DNA from: Elusimicrobiaceae bacterium
Lineage (GTDB): Bacteria > Elusimicrobiota > Elusimicrobia > Elusimicrobiales > Elusimicrobiaceae
Length of the DNA: 64,000 nucleotides
Assembly (NCBI GenBank): GCA_016282685.1
Contig: JAEELM010000025.1
Span: 114,542-178,541, forward strand
Direction: 5' to 3'
Below the pieces are notes generated by a model. That model had not been told where the DNA came from. It ran no database searches and saw only the letters and a list, made by a program, of their open reading frames with translations. The position numbers and the translations under genes are program-made. Shown piece after piece: positions 34,225-43,349 of the stretch; position 1 is the stretch's first letter; each line of letters opens with the position of its first letter.

Positions 34225-35192
34225 GATTCCCCGTATGGAAGGGTAGTTAAAACTTGGTCATTCTCTGCAAGGCCTTTGGTTACTTCTACATTTTTATCGC
34301 TGGCAAGTCCGATTTCAATTTCCACTTTCTCGGCTTTGTTTTTGCCTGTTACTTTAAAAGCGTAATTCTTTCCGTCTTTTTCAAAGAGCGCATTCGCAGG
34401 GATAGTGAGTACATCTTCTTTTTTATCAATTGCCACGCTCATTTCCGCACTTACGCCCAATAAAATTTGTTTGTCCGGGTTTGCCAACTCTGTAACTACT
34501 AAAAACCCAGAACTATCGCCCCAGCGCCCGGTCGCTTCGCTTTGGGAAGATACGTGCGAAATTTTCCCTTTGAGTTTAGGGGCATTTTCTCCAAGCGCTC
34601 TAACAGTTACATCTACAGGCATTTCCGGTTTTAATTTCATAACTTGAGCCTCGGTAACATAGGTGGAAATAAGCAGAGAATCCATATTAACTATTCGCAA
34701 AAAACAGGTAGCATTTTCGGCGTTATCATAACGCCCTTGTAAAAAAATACCTAAACGAGGTAACGATAAATCTTTATCCGCCAAATTCTTACGATAGTCC
34801 TCTGTCCCGATACACTTAACTACTGTGCCGGATGCTTCTGCATAAATAGGCATGGGTTTATAATCTTCAAATTCATTACGGCCCGGTTTGATGAGACCAA
34901 CTTCCTGCCCCTTTTTCACGTAATCGCCTTCTTTTACATAGATAGCTTTCAGAATACCGCTGGGTTTGGAAGTCACCTTTACATCTTGCTTAGCCGTAAC
35001 CGTTCCGGACCCTGTAAACAGCACTTCCACTTTATCTTTTTTAACCGTCACAATATCATCCGGGTTAATAGCAGTCCCTTTTATCTTTGCAATTAACGGT
35101 TTGACACCATAAAACCACCCGGCCGTCAAGACTCCTGCCAGTATTACTACAAACACAAACTTTCTCCAGTGTTTCTTAAAAAAACGTTTCAT
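34218..35192 (-). CDS. MacA-like periplasmic adaptor (membrane fusion protein)
   Basis: The 324-residue protein has an N-terminal membrane anchor (KFVFVVILAGVLTAGWFYGV). A biotinyl-lipoyl-like domain split by a short hairpin follows (TSKPSGILKAIYVKEGDYVKKGQEVG and a second half ending YAEASGTVVK), then a beta-barrel and membrane-proximal domain (VLTIPANALFEKDGKNYAFKV). The helical hairpin is very short compared with E. coli MacA. It bridges the ABC permease to the TolC-type channel. It overlaps both neighbours by 1 and 7 bp. Confidence 0.9.
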   Translation of the reverse strand: MKRFFKKHWRKFVFVVILAGVLTAGWFYGVKPLIAKIKGTAINPDDIVTVKKDKVEVLFTGSGTVTAKQDVKVTSKPSGILKAIYVKEGDYVKKGQEVGLIKPGRNEFEDYKPMPIYAEASGTVVKCIGTEDYRKNLADKDLSLPRLGIFLQGRYDNAENATCFLRIVNMDSLLISTYVTEAQVMKLKPEMPVDVTVRALGENAPKLKGKISHVSSQSEATGRWGDSSGFLVVTELANPDKQILLGVSAEMSVAIDKKEDVLTIPANALFEKDGKNYAFKVTGKNKAEKVEIEIGLASDKNVEVTKGLAENDQVLTTLPYGESW

Positions 35193-36541
35193 TACAAATC
35201 CTCCAATGTATATTCGAAAATATTTTGTCCGACGGCGTATTGATAGCGCAAGCGGGTAATTTCTAAATCGGTCAGCAAACGGGCATGCTCAATTTGGGCA
35301 GACACCATAGCTTGTTGGGCCACGGTCAGATCTGTTGCACTCATAAGTCCATTCTTATACTTGGTTTGTGTAGCTTCAAACTTTTGGATAGCCGCCTGCA
35401 AACGCAGATCCGATATTTCCATACTCTGCATTTTGAGAGATAATGCGTTACGGGATTGAACGACATCATCACGTATGGAGCGCAAAAATTGTTCAAATTC
35501 CAATTCGGCATTTTCGTGACTGCGAGCAAGATTTTGACGAGTACGGTATTTGTCTATGTACAAAAACCCCAAATCAAACATAATTCCGGCCGATATTCCA
35601 TAATTATAATTCCACAATTCATGGCCGTTAAGTCCTCTTCCGGTAGAACCAAACAAATCTACAAATAGAGATGGCAAAGTGTTTAATTTACTTTGCTTAA
35701 AAGCGATATCTTCTTGTTTGAGCTGTAAACGTCGTTCCCGCACATCATGACGATATGCCAAAGCATTTGTTAGATCCGTATCCAAAGAAGGTAGAGGGGT
35801 TATTTCTTTATCCAATGTTCCATCCAACGTAATTTCCGTTTCCGTGGGTTGATTTAACGCAATGTTAAAAGCAGTTAACGCATTGGCATAATCATTTTGG
35901 GCAGAAAATAAAGATAATTGGCTAGAGCGATAATTTGTTTCACTGGATAATAAATCCGAACGTGTTTTCAAACCGTTATCATAGAGTACCTTATCCTGAT
36001 CGTACTGCTTACGGTTAATTTCTAAATCCGCTTGATATACTTCCAACAACTTCTTATTGAGCAACAAATTGTAATACATCTGCACAGCAGATAACACCGT
36101 TTCCTGCACAAATGCATCAAAAGCTATTTGTGCTGCCTCATATGATAAAGAAGCACTTTGATAGGCAAGCCTGTCTTTACCGCTATTGAGCAAATTCCAC
36201 GTGCCCGAAGCTCTCGCATTGGAATCAAAATGGCGCAATTCATTCCACGAGCGAATCTTATCTGGGCGTGTATATGTTTTATCTGCCGTGGCTGATACGG
36301 AAAACGATGGCAGAAATGCTTCCGTAAATGCATTTTGATAATTTGCTCGGGCATTAAGCAATATGTTTTTTTGAGAAGCCACCTTTGGAGATTGCTTTAA
36401 ATACTGTCGGATAAAACTATCCAATGTAAAATTTGTTTGAGGCGGTTCGTTGGAAGAAAGGGCATCCTGTACCGTAAATGTAGTCCCTTGGACAGACAAA
36501 GCACTAAATAAAAGTAAACCAATAACCCCTTTTGCTCTCAT
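35192..36541 (-). CDS. TolC-family outer-membrane efflux protein
   Basis: The 449-residue precursor starts with a signal peptide (MRAKGVIGLLLFSALSVQG). Two internally similar halves follow, each rich in long helices with the OEP pattern (QSPKVASQKNILLNARANYQNA; LAYRHDVRERRLQLKQEDIA; ALNQPTETEITLDG). It is the trimeric exit duct and the first gene of a four-gene tripartite exporter operon, with all junctions overlapping. A terminator ahead of it belongs to the upstream hppA gene. Confidence 0.9.
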   Translation of the reverse strand: MRAKGVIGLLLFSALSVQGTTFTVQDALSSNEPPQTNFTLDSFIRQYLKQSPKVASQKNILLNARANYQNAFTEAFLPSFSVSATADKTYTRPDKIRSWNELRHFDSNARASGTWNLLNSGKDRLAYQSASLSYEAAQIAFDAFVQETVLSAVQMYYNLLLNKKLLEVYQADLEINRKQYDQDKVLYDNGLKTRSDLLSSETNYRSSQLSLFSAQNDYANALTAFNIALNQPTETEITLDGTLDKEITPLPSLDTDLTNALAYRHDVRERRLQLKQEDIAFKQSKLNTLPSLFVDLFGSTGRGLNGHELWNYNYGISAGIMFDLGFLYIDKYRTRQNLARSHENAELEFEQFLRSIRDDVVQSRNALSLKMQSMEISDLRLQAAIQKFEATQTKYKNGLMSATDLTVAQQAMVSAQIEHARLLTDLEITRLRYQYAVGQNIFEYTLEDL

Positions 36542-36596
36542 ATCTTCATTATATCAAAACCAATGCCGATATGAAGGAATGTGCCGTTCGAGTAAA

Positions 36597-36630
36597 TAAA
36601 AAAATACCCCCTATTTTGCATAGGGGGTAT
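36597..36630 (-). terminator. Terminator after hppA
   Basis: On the minus strand ATACCCCCTAT and ATAGGGGGTAT (36630-36620 and 36614-36604) form a perfect 11-bp stem followed by a run of Ts. It separates hppA from the exporter operon. Confidence 0.9.
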
Positions 36631-36644
36631 TTTGACAATAAATT

Positions 36645-39008
36645 TTATTTATTGATATCTTGTGCCGGTTTCTTACTTGTTAAGATAGCCCAAGAAAGTA
36701 CCGCCATAAGAACAATTACCACACACCAACCGATTTTACCTAAAGGAGTAAAATCATTATGGTAATTTACGATAATCGGGGCAACGATTACGGCCACCAT
36801 ATTGACCACTTTAATAAGCGGATTAACTGCCGGGCCGGCCGTATCTTTCAAGGGGTCTCCCACCGTATCACCTACAACACTGGCTTTGTGACGTTCGGAC
36901 CCTTTCCCCGTGTTGGCAGCGATATCTGATTTTTCATCTTCCACCACTTTTTTAGCGTTGTCCCATGCCCCACCGGCATTGGACATAAACACAGCTAAAA
37001 GCTGCCCGGAAACAATAATCCCGGCCAAGAAACCACCGAGTGCTTCCACACCAAAGGCGAGCCCCACCACTACCGGCGAGATGATCCCTAATAATGCCAG
37101 AATCACTAATTCCTTTTGTGCGGCAATCGTAGAAATACTCACTGCACGGGTATAGTCCGGTTTAGCTTTTCCTTCTAACACCCCGCCTTTAAACTGGCGG
37201 CGAACTTCTTGTACGATTAGTGCAGCCGCACGGCTTACAGCGTTAATAGCAAATGAGGAGAATAACCACGGCAGCGCTCCACCGATAAGCATCCCCACAA
37301 ACACCACAGGGTTAGAAACCACAATGCCTACTTCGGATAAAAGTGTCAAAACTTTATCTTCCCCGGCATTGGCCCAAGCATCATTGAGCAAGCTTTGAAC
37401 GTTGCTTACATCTACCATGTAGGAAGCAAACAAAGATACTGCCGCAATCACGGCTGATCCGATTGCTACCCCTTTGGTAATGGCTTTGGTGGTGTTACCT
37501 ACGCCATCCAAATCTGCCATAATTTGACGGGCTTTTTTGGTTTCTTCATCGTTGGCATCATGCCAAGCCATTTCACCAATACCGTTTGCATTGTCGGCGA
37601 TTGGACCGAAAGAATCCATGGCCACATTGTTGCCGGTCAACGTAAGCATACCAATACCTGTCATGGCTACACCGTAGAGAATGAAATTAAATTTCTCCAC
37701 GGCATTAAGTCCGTCAATTGTACCGAAAATAGCCACGGAACAGAAGATAGACGCTGCAATTACAAGAGTCGTCCATACTGCTGATTCAAACCCAACGGCA
37801 ATACCTGATAAAATCGTAGTGGCCGATCCGGTAGCTGTTGATTTTTTGACTTCTTGTACCGGTTTATTTTCCGTACCGGTAAAATACTCTGTCAAACGAT
37901 CAATGGAAATTGCCAACAGAATACCGATAGTGGTTGCTGCAAAGGGCCGCCACCAGCCGCCTACTACATCTTTCATGTAATAATAGGCAAGCACGCCAAA
38001 AATAGCTACTGAAATAGCCGCCGAGATAGAATATCCCTTAAAGATGGCTTTCATGGCATTGCCGGCCGAACGTTTGGAATCTTTTACAGCGTAAGTACCA
38101 ATAATGGAACATAATACGCCGATTCCGCGTACCAAAAGCGGATAAACAATCCACTCATGATGACCTGTCAAACGCCACAAGCCAATCCCTAAAATAAGGC
38201 CGGAAACGATCGTTACTTCGTAGGATTCAAAAATATCTGCCGCCATACCGGCGCAGTCGCCTACATTATCCCCTACCAAATCCGCTACCACAGCCGGATT
38301 GCGTGGATCATCTTCCGGGATACCTGCTTCTACTTTACCGACCAAATCGGCCCCTACGTCAGCAGCTTTGGTGTAAATACCACCACCTACACGCATAAAG
38401 AGTGCCAACAAGGTTCCCCCGAAACCAAACCCTAACAAAGCATCCGGAGCCGCAATACCAAAAATAATGAATATAATTGTACCGCCGAATAATCCCAGGC
38501 CGTCTGTAAGCATCCCGGTTACTGTTCCGGCACGATAGGCAATGCGTAATGCATCTCCAAAGCTGCGTTTAGAAGCCGCCGTTACACGTACGTTGGCATC
38601 TACAGCGATGCGCATCCCTAATTGGCCTACTAAAAGCGAGAATACCGCCCCCAAAATGAACGCCCCTGCGCGTCCAAAAGCGGCAATCAATTTTATCGTA
38701 TCGGCAGAAAGACCGGCGAAACGTTCCATAGAATCTTGCGAGACCGGCACAATATAAACCGATAAAAACAAACACACAGTCAGCAAACCAATAAGAGGCA
38801 GAATGGTCTTCAACTGCCGTTTCAAATAGGCGTTAGCGCCTTCACGGATAGCACCCCAAACTTTTTGCATTTCGGGAGTACCAGCATCTTCACGAATTAC
38901 TTGTTTACGTAAAAACAAGGCATATAAAAGCCCCAAAACTGCAATGAATAATACACCGAACAAAGCGTATTGCTCACCGAGTCGCAGGGATGAAATTCCA
39001 TACCACAT
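36645..39008 (-). CDS. hppA: Membrane-bound proton-translocating pyrophosphatase
   Basis: The 787-residue integral membrane enzyme couples hydrolysis of PPi to ion pumping. The signature DVGADLVGKVEAGIPEDDPRNPAV, the acidic DNVGDCAGMAADIFESYEV and the C-terminal GDTVGDPLKDTAGPAVN bind Mg-PPi. The segment GVGNTTKAITKG has Lys where K+-dependent enzymes have Ala, so a K+-independent H+ pump is predicted. It would save energy from biosynthetic PPi in a fermentative cell. It is monocistronic, with an AAAGGAG RBS and a terminator behind it. Confidence 0.96.
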   Translation of the reverse strand: MWYGISSLRLGEQYALFGVLFIAVLGLLYALFLRKQVIREDAGTPEMQKVWGAIREGANAYLKRQLKTILPLIGLLTVCLFLSVYIVPVSQDSMERFAGLSADTIKLIAAFGRAGAFILGAVFSLLVGQLGMRIAVDANVRVTAASKRSFGDALRIAYRAGTVTGMLTDGLGLFGGTIIFIIFGIAAPDALLGFGFGGTLLALFMRVGGGIYTKAADVGADLVGKVEAGIPEDDPRNPAVVADLVGDNVGDCAGMAADIFESYEVTIVSGLILGIGLWRLTGHHEWIVYPLLVRGIGVLCSIIGTYAVKDSKRSAGNAMKAIFKGYSISAAISVAIFGVLAYYYMKDVVGGWWRPFAATTIGILLAISIDRLTEYFTGTENKPVQEVKKSTATGSATTILSGIAVGFESAVWTTLVIAASIFCSVAIFGTIDGLNAVEKFNFILYGVAMTGIGMLTLTGNNVAMDSFGPIADNANGIGEMAWHDANDEETKKARQIMADLDGVGNTTKAITKGVAIGSAVIAAVSLFASYMVDVSNVQSLLNDAWANAGEDKVLTLLSEVGIVVSNPVVFVGMLIGGALPWLFSSFAINAVSRAAALIVQEVRRQFKGGVLEGKAKPDYTRAVSISTIAAQKELVILALLGIISPVVVGLAFGVEALGGFLAGIIVSGQLLAVFMSNAGGAWDNAKKVVEDEKSDIAANTGKGSERHKASVVGDTVGDPLKDTAGPAVNPLIKVVNMVAVIVAPIIVNYHNDFTPLGKIGWCVVIVLMAVLSWAILTSKKPAQDINK

Positions 39009-39118
39009 TTTGTTCTCCTTTATTGCGAGGTATTACTGCCTCTATATTATAATAAGAAAATGCCTGTTTGTGTACTTTTCGTTTAAGAAATTTACGAAAA
39101 AGCTTATCCCTCACAAAA

Positions 39119-39151
39119 ATAGGGCCCTCCAAACCCAGAGAGCCCCTTTTT
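39119..39151. terminator. Terminator downstream of the ferritin-like gene
   Basis: GGGC-C-CTC (39122-39129) and GAG-A-GCCC (39138-39145) pair with a single C-A mismatch. T tracts lie on both sides (39147-39151 on plus; 39120-39113 read on minus), so it may act on the minus-strand gene ending at 39182. Confidence 0.55.
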
Positions 39152-39181
39152 GAATCGTCTCATAATAACGAGTGGGAATAG

Positions 39182-39694
39182 TTATTTTTTGCTGGAGACC
39201 ATTTTTTGCTTTCCCGGTAATTTGAAGGCCTCCAATTCCTCCTCGTGCCTTATTTCATCCTCTAAAATATCCAAAATAACTTTGGCAGTTACCGGGTCAC
39301 GGCCTCTTAACCGTTCCAAAATGCGGTTATATACTTCTATAGCGCATCGCTCTGCCTGAATATTTTGTTGTAATAATTCCAGGGCATCAGGATTGGAAGG
39401 AGTTGAATACCCGCAGGTACTTTCACTCATCCATTCTGACGGAGAAAGAGCCGGAGTGCCGCCCAGTTCGATAATTCGTTTCGCGAGTTTGTTTGCATGG
39501 TCCAATTCTTCCTGGGCGTGTTCTTCCAACTCAGGGATAAGGGCATGGGCTTGTGGCCCAGCGGCGACTTTCGCACCGGCCCAATATTGGTAGTAGGCCA
39601 ACCATTCATCACAATACGCTTGGTTGAGTACTTTGATGAGCGTGTTTACATCTACTCCCGCACGTTCTACAATTTCTCTTCCTTTGAGTCCCAT
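39182..39694 (-). CDS. Ferritin-like / Dps-like iron-storage protein
   Basis: A 170-residue four-helix protein. Di-iron ligands are visible: Glu30 in YCDEWLAYYQYW, the ELEEHAQEELDH segment with His66, Glu115/Glu120 in QAERCAIEVY, and Glu146/His150 in LEDEIRHEEEL. Two cysteines, Cys94 and Cys117, sit around the third helix, reminiscent of DPS-like thioferritins, but this is only suggestive. The likely job is iron storage and protection from peroxide. AAGGAGG precedes ATG. A short palindrome GAATAATTC at 39713-39721 lies just upstream. Confidence 0.82.
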   Translation of the reverse strand: MGLKGREIVERAGVDVNTLIKVLNQAYCDEWLAYYQYWAGAKVAAGPQAHALIPELEEHAQEELDHANKLAKRIIELGGTPALSPSEWMSESTCGYSTPSNPDALELLQQNIQAERCAIEVYNRILERLRGRDPVTAKVILDILEDEIRHEEELEAFKLPGKQKMVSSKK

Positions 39695-39788
39695 AGGCGT
39701 CCTCCTTTTTAAGAATAATTCCTATTAACAACTAGGACCTATAGTCTAACAGTTCCCTACCCTTTTTCCTATCCTAAAAATTAATTAG

Positions 39789-39853
39789 TTTGGACCCAAA
39801 AAAGAAGTAGGTCCAAAATGCCCTTGGAAATAGGTCTAAATGCCCTGGTAAAA
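39789..39853 (+). promoter_or_regulatory. Operator-like repeats upstream of the 39.9-kb secreted protein
   Basis: TTTGGACC (39789-39796) and GGTCCAAA (39810-39817) are perfect inverted copies. Overlapping them is a direct repeat, TAGGTCCAAAATGCCCTT (39808-39825) and TAGGTCTAAATGCCCTGG (39831-39848), with a 23-base period. The second copy abuts the likely -35 region, and a weak -10 (TATCTT, about 39869) follows. A related arrangement lies before the giant protein gene at 44.75-44.80 kb. Confidence 0.55.
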
Positions 39854-39910
39854 AGAAATAAAAACTCTTATCTTAATAGTAGGAAGTAACTAAAACACAA
39901 GGGGGAAAAT

Positions 39911-40309
39911 ATGAAAAAAATTACACTAGCAGTTTTAGCCGTCTTACTCATCAATGCCCTACCGGCATTTGCCCAATACGGTACACCAGGCCAAGAGCAA
40001 GCCACCATGGCCTGTGAATGGATTTTTACCCATATCAGCCGCAAAATTACCAATTACTACTTGGGAGGCAAGTATGGATTGGACAAACACGGAAAGCCTA
40101 CGGGAAAGCCTTTTGATTACATGGAAAGAGGGGAAGGAACAGTAAAACCGATTTACAAACAAAAAGGGAAAAAGGCTTGTCCGGCTCCTAACGGAGATTG
40201 CGGTACTGCCAGCCAAAAGAAAACAACCACCACCCAATCTAAATCCAGTGGACAAACGAAGAAAACAAATACTTCTAAAACAAAACAAACACAAAAATCT
40301 CGCAAATAA
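39911..40309 (+). CDS. Small secreted protein with basic Lys/Thr/Ser tail
   Basis: The 132-residue precursor has a signal peptide MKKITLAVLAVLLINALPAFA. The mature protein starts QYGTPGQEQATMACEWIF and has two or three cysteines (MACEW, KACPAPNGDCG). A tail of about 35 residues follows, composed almost entirely of Lys, Thr, Ser and Gln, with TKK/TSK-type units. No family is recognised. The basic tail may bind polyanions such as LPS, peptidoglycan or DNA, which is speculation. It is monocistronic with a strong GGGGGAAA RBS and a terminator behind it. Confidence 0.7.
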   Translation: MKKITLAVLAVLLINALPAFAQYGTPGQEQATMACEWIFTHISRKITNYYLGGKYGLDKHGKPTGKPFDYMERGEGTVKPIYKQKGKKACPAPNGDCGTASQKKTTTTQSKSSGQTKKTNTSKTKQTQKSRK

Positions 40310-40337
40310 TTCAGTCCCCCTGTTAGTGTTATACACA

Positions 40338-40364
40338 AAAACCCCGGCAAAAGCCGGGGTTTTT
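40338..40364. terminator. Terminator after the 39.9-kb secreted protein gene
   Basis: AAAACCCCGGC and GCCGGGGTTTT form a perfect stem around AAAA with T tracts on both strands, shared with the convergent dCMP deaminase gene. Confidence 0.92.
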
Positions 40365-40376
40365 GATGCGTTGAAA

Positions 40377-40865
40377 TTAATAACCTTTTACACCCGTTAA
40401 AGATTCATCATGCTCAACCCAATCTTTGACGTTGATTTCCCGGTACTCAGTGGCGGTATCACGCACATATACTTTTTCTATACCGGCGTTGATAATCATA
40501 CGTTTACACATAGAACAGCTGTTGGAATTTTTAATATACTCACCGGTGGATACTTCTCTCCCGGAAAGATATAAGTCAGCCCCCAACATCTTATCACGAG
40601 AGGCACTGATAATGGCATTGGCTTCCGCATGAACACTGCGGCATAATTCATAACGTTCCCCGCGAGGGATATTCATTTCTTGTCGAATACAAGTCCCCAA
40701 ATCACAGCAATTTTTTCGCCCGCGCGGAGCCCCTACATATCCGGTGGAAATGACTTCATCATTTTTTACAATTACCGCTCCATAACGACGACGCAAACAA
40801 GTGCCTCGTTTGGAAACAATATCCGCCAAATCCAAGTAATAATTTATTTTGTCTTGCCGTGCCAT
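40377..40865 (-). CDS. Deoxycytidylate (dCMP) deaminase
   Basis: A 162-residue zinc deaminase of the ComEB/dCMP type that makes dUMP for thymidylate synthesis. The proton shuttle and first ligand are in HAEANAI (His79, Glu81), and the other zinc ligands are Cys117 and Cys120 in SCSMCKRMI, where Ser replaces the usual Pro before the first Cys. YGAVIVKNDEVISTGYVGAPRG is also typical. It lies 9 bp after the GH57 gene on the same strand and so is probably co-transcribed with it. Confidence 0.93.
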   Translation of the reverse strand: MARQDKINYYLDLADIVSKRGTCLRRRYGAVIVKNDEVISTGYVGAPRGRKNCCDLGTCIRQEMNIPRGERYELCRSVHAEANAIISASRDKMLGADLYLSGREVSTGEYIKNSNSCSMCKRMIINAGIEKVYVRDTATEYREINVKDWVEHDESLTGVKGY

Positions 40866-40874
40866 AGAAGTCTC

Positions 40875-43241
40875 CTATTTTAATGCAATTTTTAATTTTC
40901 GCGCCAAGGCCCGGATAATATCTTTCTTTTTGGCCTCTTCTCCCAAAGCACGTACTCCTAAGAAAGCGAATTCTTGCGCTTTAACGGTATCGACAGGAAA
41001 ATCAAAAATTTCCAAATAATTTAAAAATTCCACCAATTTATAGGCAGTTACTTTATTGTGTGGATCTCGCGCAAAAGCAAATGCCAAAGAATTAAGCCTC
41101 GTCGTTACTACTCCTTTGAGTTCGTCCGACATAACGTTAATCCCCAACGTCTTTACATCTTCCATAATTTCTTCTATTTCGTTAATGTTTGTTGTGGCTG
41201 CGCTAAACTGCGCTTTCAAGTCAGCCATAAGCACTTGTTCCGCCACCGTTAGGAAGAGCGGGGGTATCGGCGTTCCAACCGATTGCAACCCGCGAACAAT
41301 GGGATAATGATGTTCAAAAATAGCTGAAAATTCATCATACGTTTCCGCTGCCATCCGTTTGCGGGCAGTAGCCACTACTTTGCGGCGAACATCCGTAAGC
41401 ATAGAAGACAACGGATATTCTTGCTCAAAAGCACGACGCATCAGCGCAGCACAGGCCTCATAATGGCCTTCTCCAAACAACGCGGAAAGTTGATTATAAA
41501 TCGGCGTTCGATCAGCCAAGGGCCCTGCTACACATACGAAGTTAGATTCGCTTAACCGAAGCACGGCAAACTGCAATGCTTTCTCTTCCAATGTGATAGA
41601 AGATTTTAGTGTAAAAGAGCCATACACTAATTTAGCGTGCTTGTGATGCAAATCAACCGGAGCATAGTGCAAAATGTCATACGTGTAGATGCGTTTGGGG
41701 TTGACCGTTTTATCGGCCAATAGAGAAACCACATACTCCAGGGCAATTTTTTCCATGGGCATTATTTGTGGTTTTACATAACGTTCATACACCACTGCGC
41801 CATTACCCAATTCCGGCAAATTGCTGGGAGCTTTACTTAAACGCTCCATAAATTCCGGTTCTATGTCCTTCCCGGTAAGGGCTGTATTTAATTCTATTGC
41901 ACGGGCGGCATATTGCATAATTTGTACAGTTTCAATACCGCTTACTTCATCAAAGAACCACCCACAACTGGTATACATAAGGAGGGCATTGCGTTGCATC
42001 TCCAAAAGCATTAACGGTTGGGAAGGGTTTTCCACCCCCTCTGCCGTAGCATAAGTTTGCAAGAAACGTTCTCTGTTCTGCTCGCTTCTATCTAGAATCA
42101 ATTCAATATAAGCGTTACGAGCTGCCCAGATATCTTTTAAATATTTGGGACCCAGTGTTTCAAATGTTTTAATACCCTCATCACGCACAAAATCCAAAGC
42201 TTCACGCAACGGACCGCGCCATTTTTGTTGCCAGCCGGGTTTTCCACCTGAATTACATCCACAGTTACTACGCCAACGTTCTACTCCGTGGAAACAGCTC
42301 CAGGAGGTATTTTCTACTATTTGTGCCTCATATGTTGGTGGATGTTTTTCTAGAAATTCGCCATACACGGTTAATTTTACATCCGGGTTTTCTTCCACTT
42401 TCTTCAAACAGTATGCCAGAGCCATTTCCGAAAATTTCTGGTGATGCCCATACGTCTCTCCATCAGTGGCAATGTGCATTAGTTGGGGTTCGTCCGTAGG
42501 ATTATAAGTGCTTAGTAACCGCCCGGCAAATTTTTCACCGGAAGATAACGTGTCTGAAAAAGCAATCCCTTGTGAAATCGGGCCATCATAAAAGAAAAGA
42601 ACGATTTGTTTGCCGCTGGGCAAATTGCATTGATAGGCACGTTTGGGATCTACCCGCACACCTACTTCTTCCCATTCCGGCGCACCTATCTTGCGCACGC
42701 GCGCACATTGGCCCGGTGCCAAAATAACAAATTTCATCCCTTCTGCCGCTAACGCTTCCAATGTATCGGTATTACAAGCGGTTTCCGCCAGCCAAACAGA
42801 CTCCGGCTTGCGGCCAAAACGTTTTTCAAAATCAGTAATTCCCCATTTGATTTGGGTTTCCTTATCATGCGCATTGGCTAAAGGCAAAATGATATGGTTA
42901 TAGACTTGTGCAATAGCGCTTCCATGGCCGCCAAAACGTTGCTGGCTTTTATGATCCGCCTCTAGGATGGACTGATAAACTTCGGGTGCATATTTTTCCA
43001 TCCAGGATAAAAGCGTAGGTCCAAAGTTAAAGCTAATACGTGAATAGTTGCTGGCTAAATCTATTAAATTTCTTTTATCATCCAGTACACGCGCTAGCGA
43101 ATTGGGAGAGTAACACTCCGAACAAATCCGTTCATTCCAGTCATGTGCAGGGGCTGCACTATCTTGTAATTCTATGGTCTCCAACCAAGCATTTTCTCGC
43201 GGCGGTTGATAAAAGTGACCATGTATGCATAAATATTTCAT
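40875..43241 (-). CDS. GH57-family glycoside hydrolase with DUF3536 domain
   Basis: The 788-residue protein starts YLCIHGHFYQPPRENAWL, the GH57 N-terminus. The nucleophile is Glu153 in VWLAETACNTDTL and the acid-base Asp260 in ATDGETYGHH. The latter half (from about 330: FHGVERWRSNCGC...) is the DUF3536 region seen in many GH57 proteins. No signal peptide is present, so it acts in the cytoplasm, probably on alpha-glucans such as glycogen; exact activity (alpha-amylase, branching enzyme) is not settled. The dCMP deaminase gene follows after 9 bp. Confidence 0.92.
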   Translation of the reverse strand: MKYLCIHGHFYQPPRENAWLETIELQDSAAPAHDWNERICSECYSPNSLARVLDDKRNLIDLASNYSRISFNFGPTLLSWMEKYAPEVYQSILEADHKSQQRFGGHGSAIAQVYNHIILPLANAHDKETQIKWGITDFEKRFGRKPESVWLAETACNTDTLEALAAEGMKFVILAPGQCARVRKIGAPEWEEVGVRVDPKRAYQCNLPSGKQIVLFFYDGPISQGIAFSDTLSSGEKFAGRLLSTYNPTDEPQLMHIATDGETYGHHQKFSEMALAYCLKKVEENPDVKLTVYGEFLEKHPPTYEAQIVENTSWSCFHGVERWRSNCGCNSGGKPGWQQKWRGPLREALDFVRDEGIKTFETLGPKYLKDIWAARNAYIELILDRSEQNRERFLQTYATAEGVENPSQPLMLLEMQRNALLMYTSCGWFFDEVSGIETVQIMQYAARAIELNTALTGKDIEPEFMERLSKAPSNLPELGNGAVVYERYVKPQIMPMEKIALEYVVSLLADKTVNPKRIYTYDILHYAPVDLHHKHAKLVYGSFTLKSSITLEEKALQFAVLRLSESNFVCVAGPLADRTPIYNQLSALFGEGHYEACAALMRRAFEQEYPLSSMLTDVRRKVVATARKRMAAETYDEFSAIFEHHYPIVRGLQSVGTPIPPLFLTVAEQVLMADLKAQFSAATTNINEIEEIMEDVKTLGINVMSDELKGVVTTRLNSLAFAFARDPHNKVTAYKLVEFLNYLEIFDFPVDTVKAQEFAFLGVRALGEEAKKKDIIRALARKLKIALK

Positions 43242-43290
43242 ATTTATATTTTATATCAATTCTTATAAAATTTTTCAGAAAGTTTTTGTA

Positions 43291-43318
43291 TTGACCCAAA
43301 CAAAAAAAAGGTTATAAT
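43291..43318 (+). promoter_or_regulatory. Promoter of the PIN-PhoH gene
   Basis: TTGACC (43291-43296), 16-base A-rich spacer and TATAAT (43313-43318). A strong match to sigma70 consensus, with a GAGGGG RBS before ATG at 43350. Confidence 0.78.
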
Positions 43319-43349
43319 ATATTAACACGTCAACTTTAAGAGGGGATTT

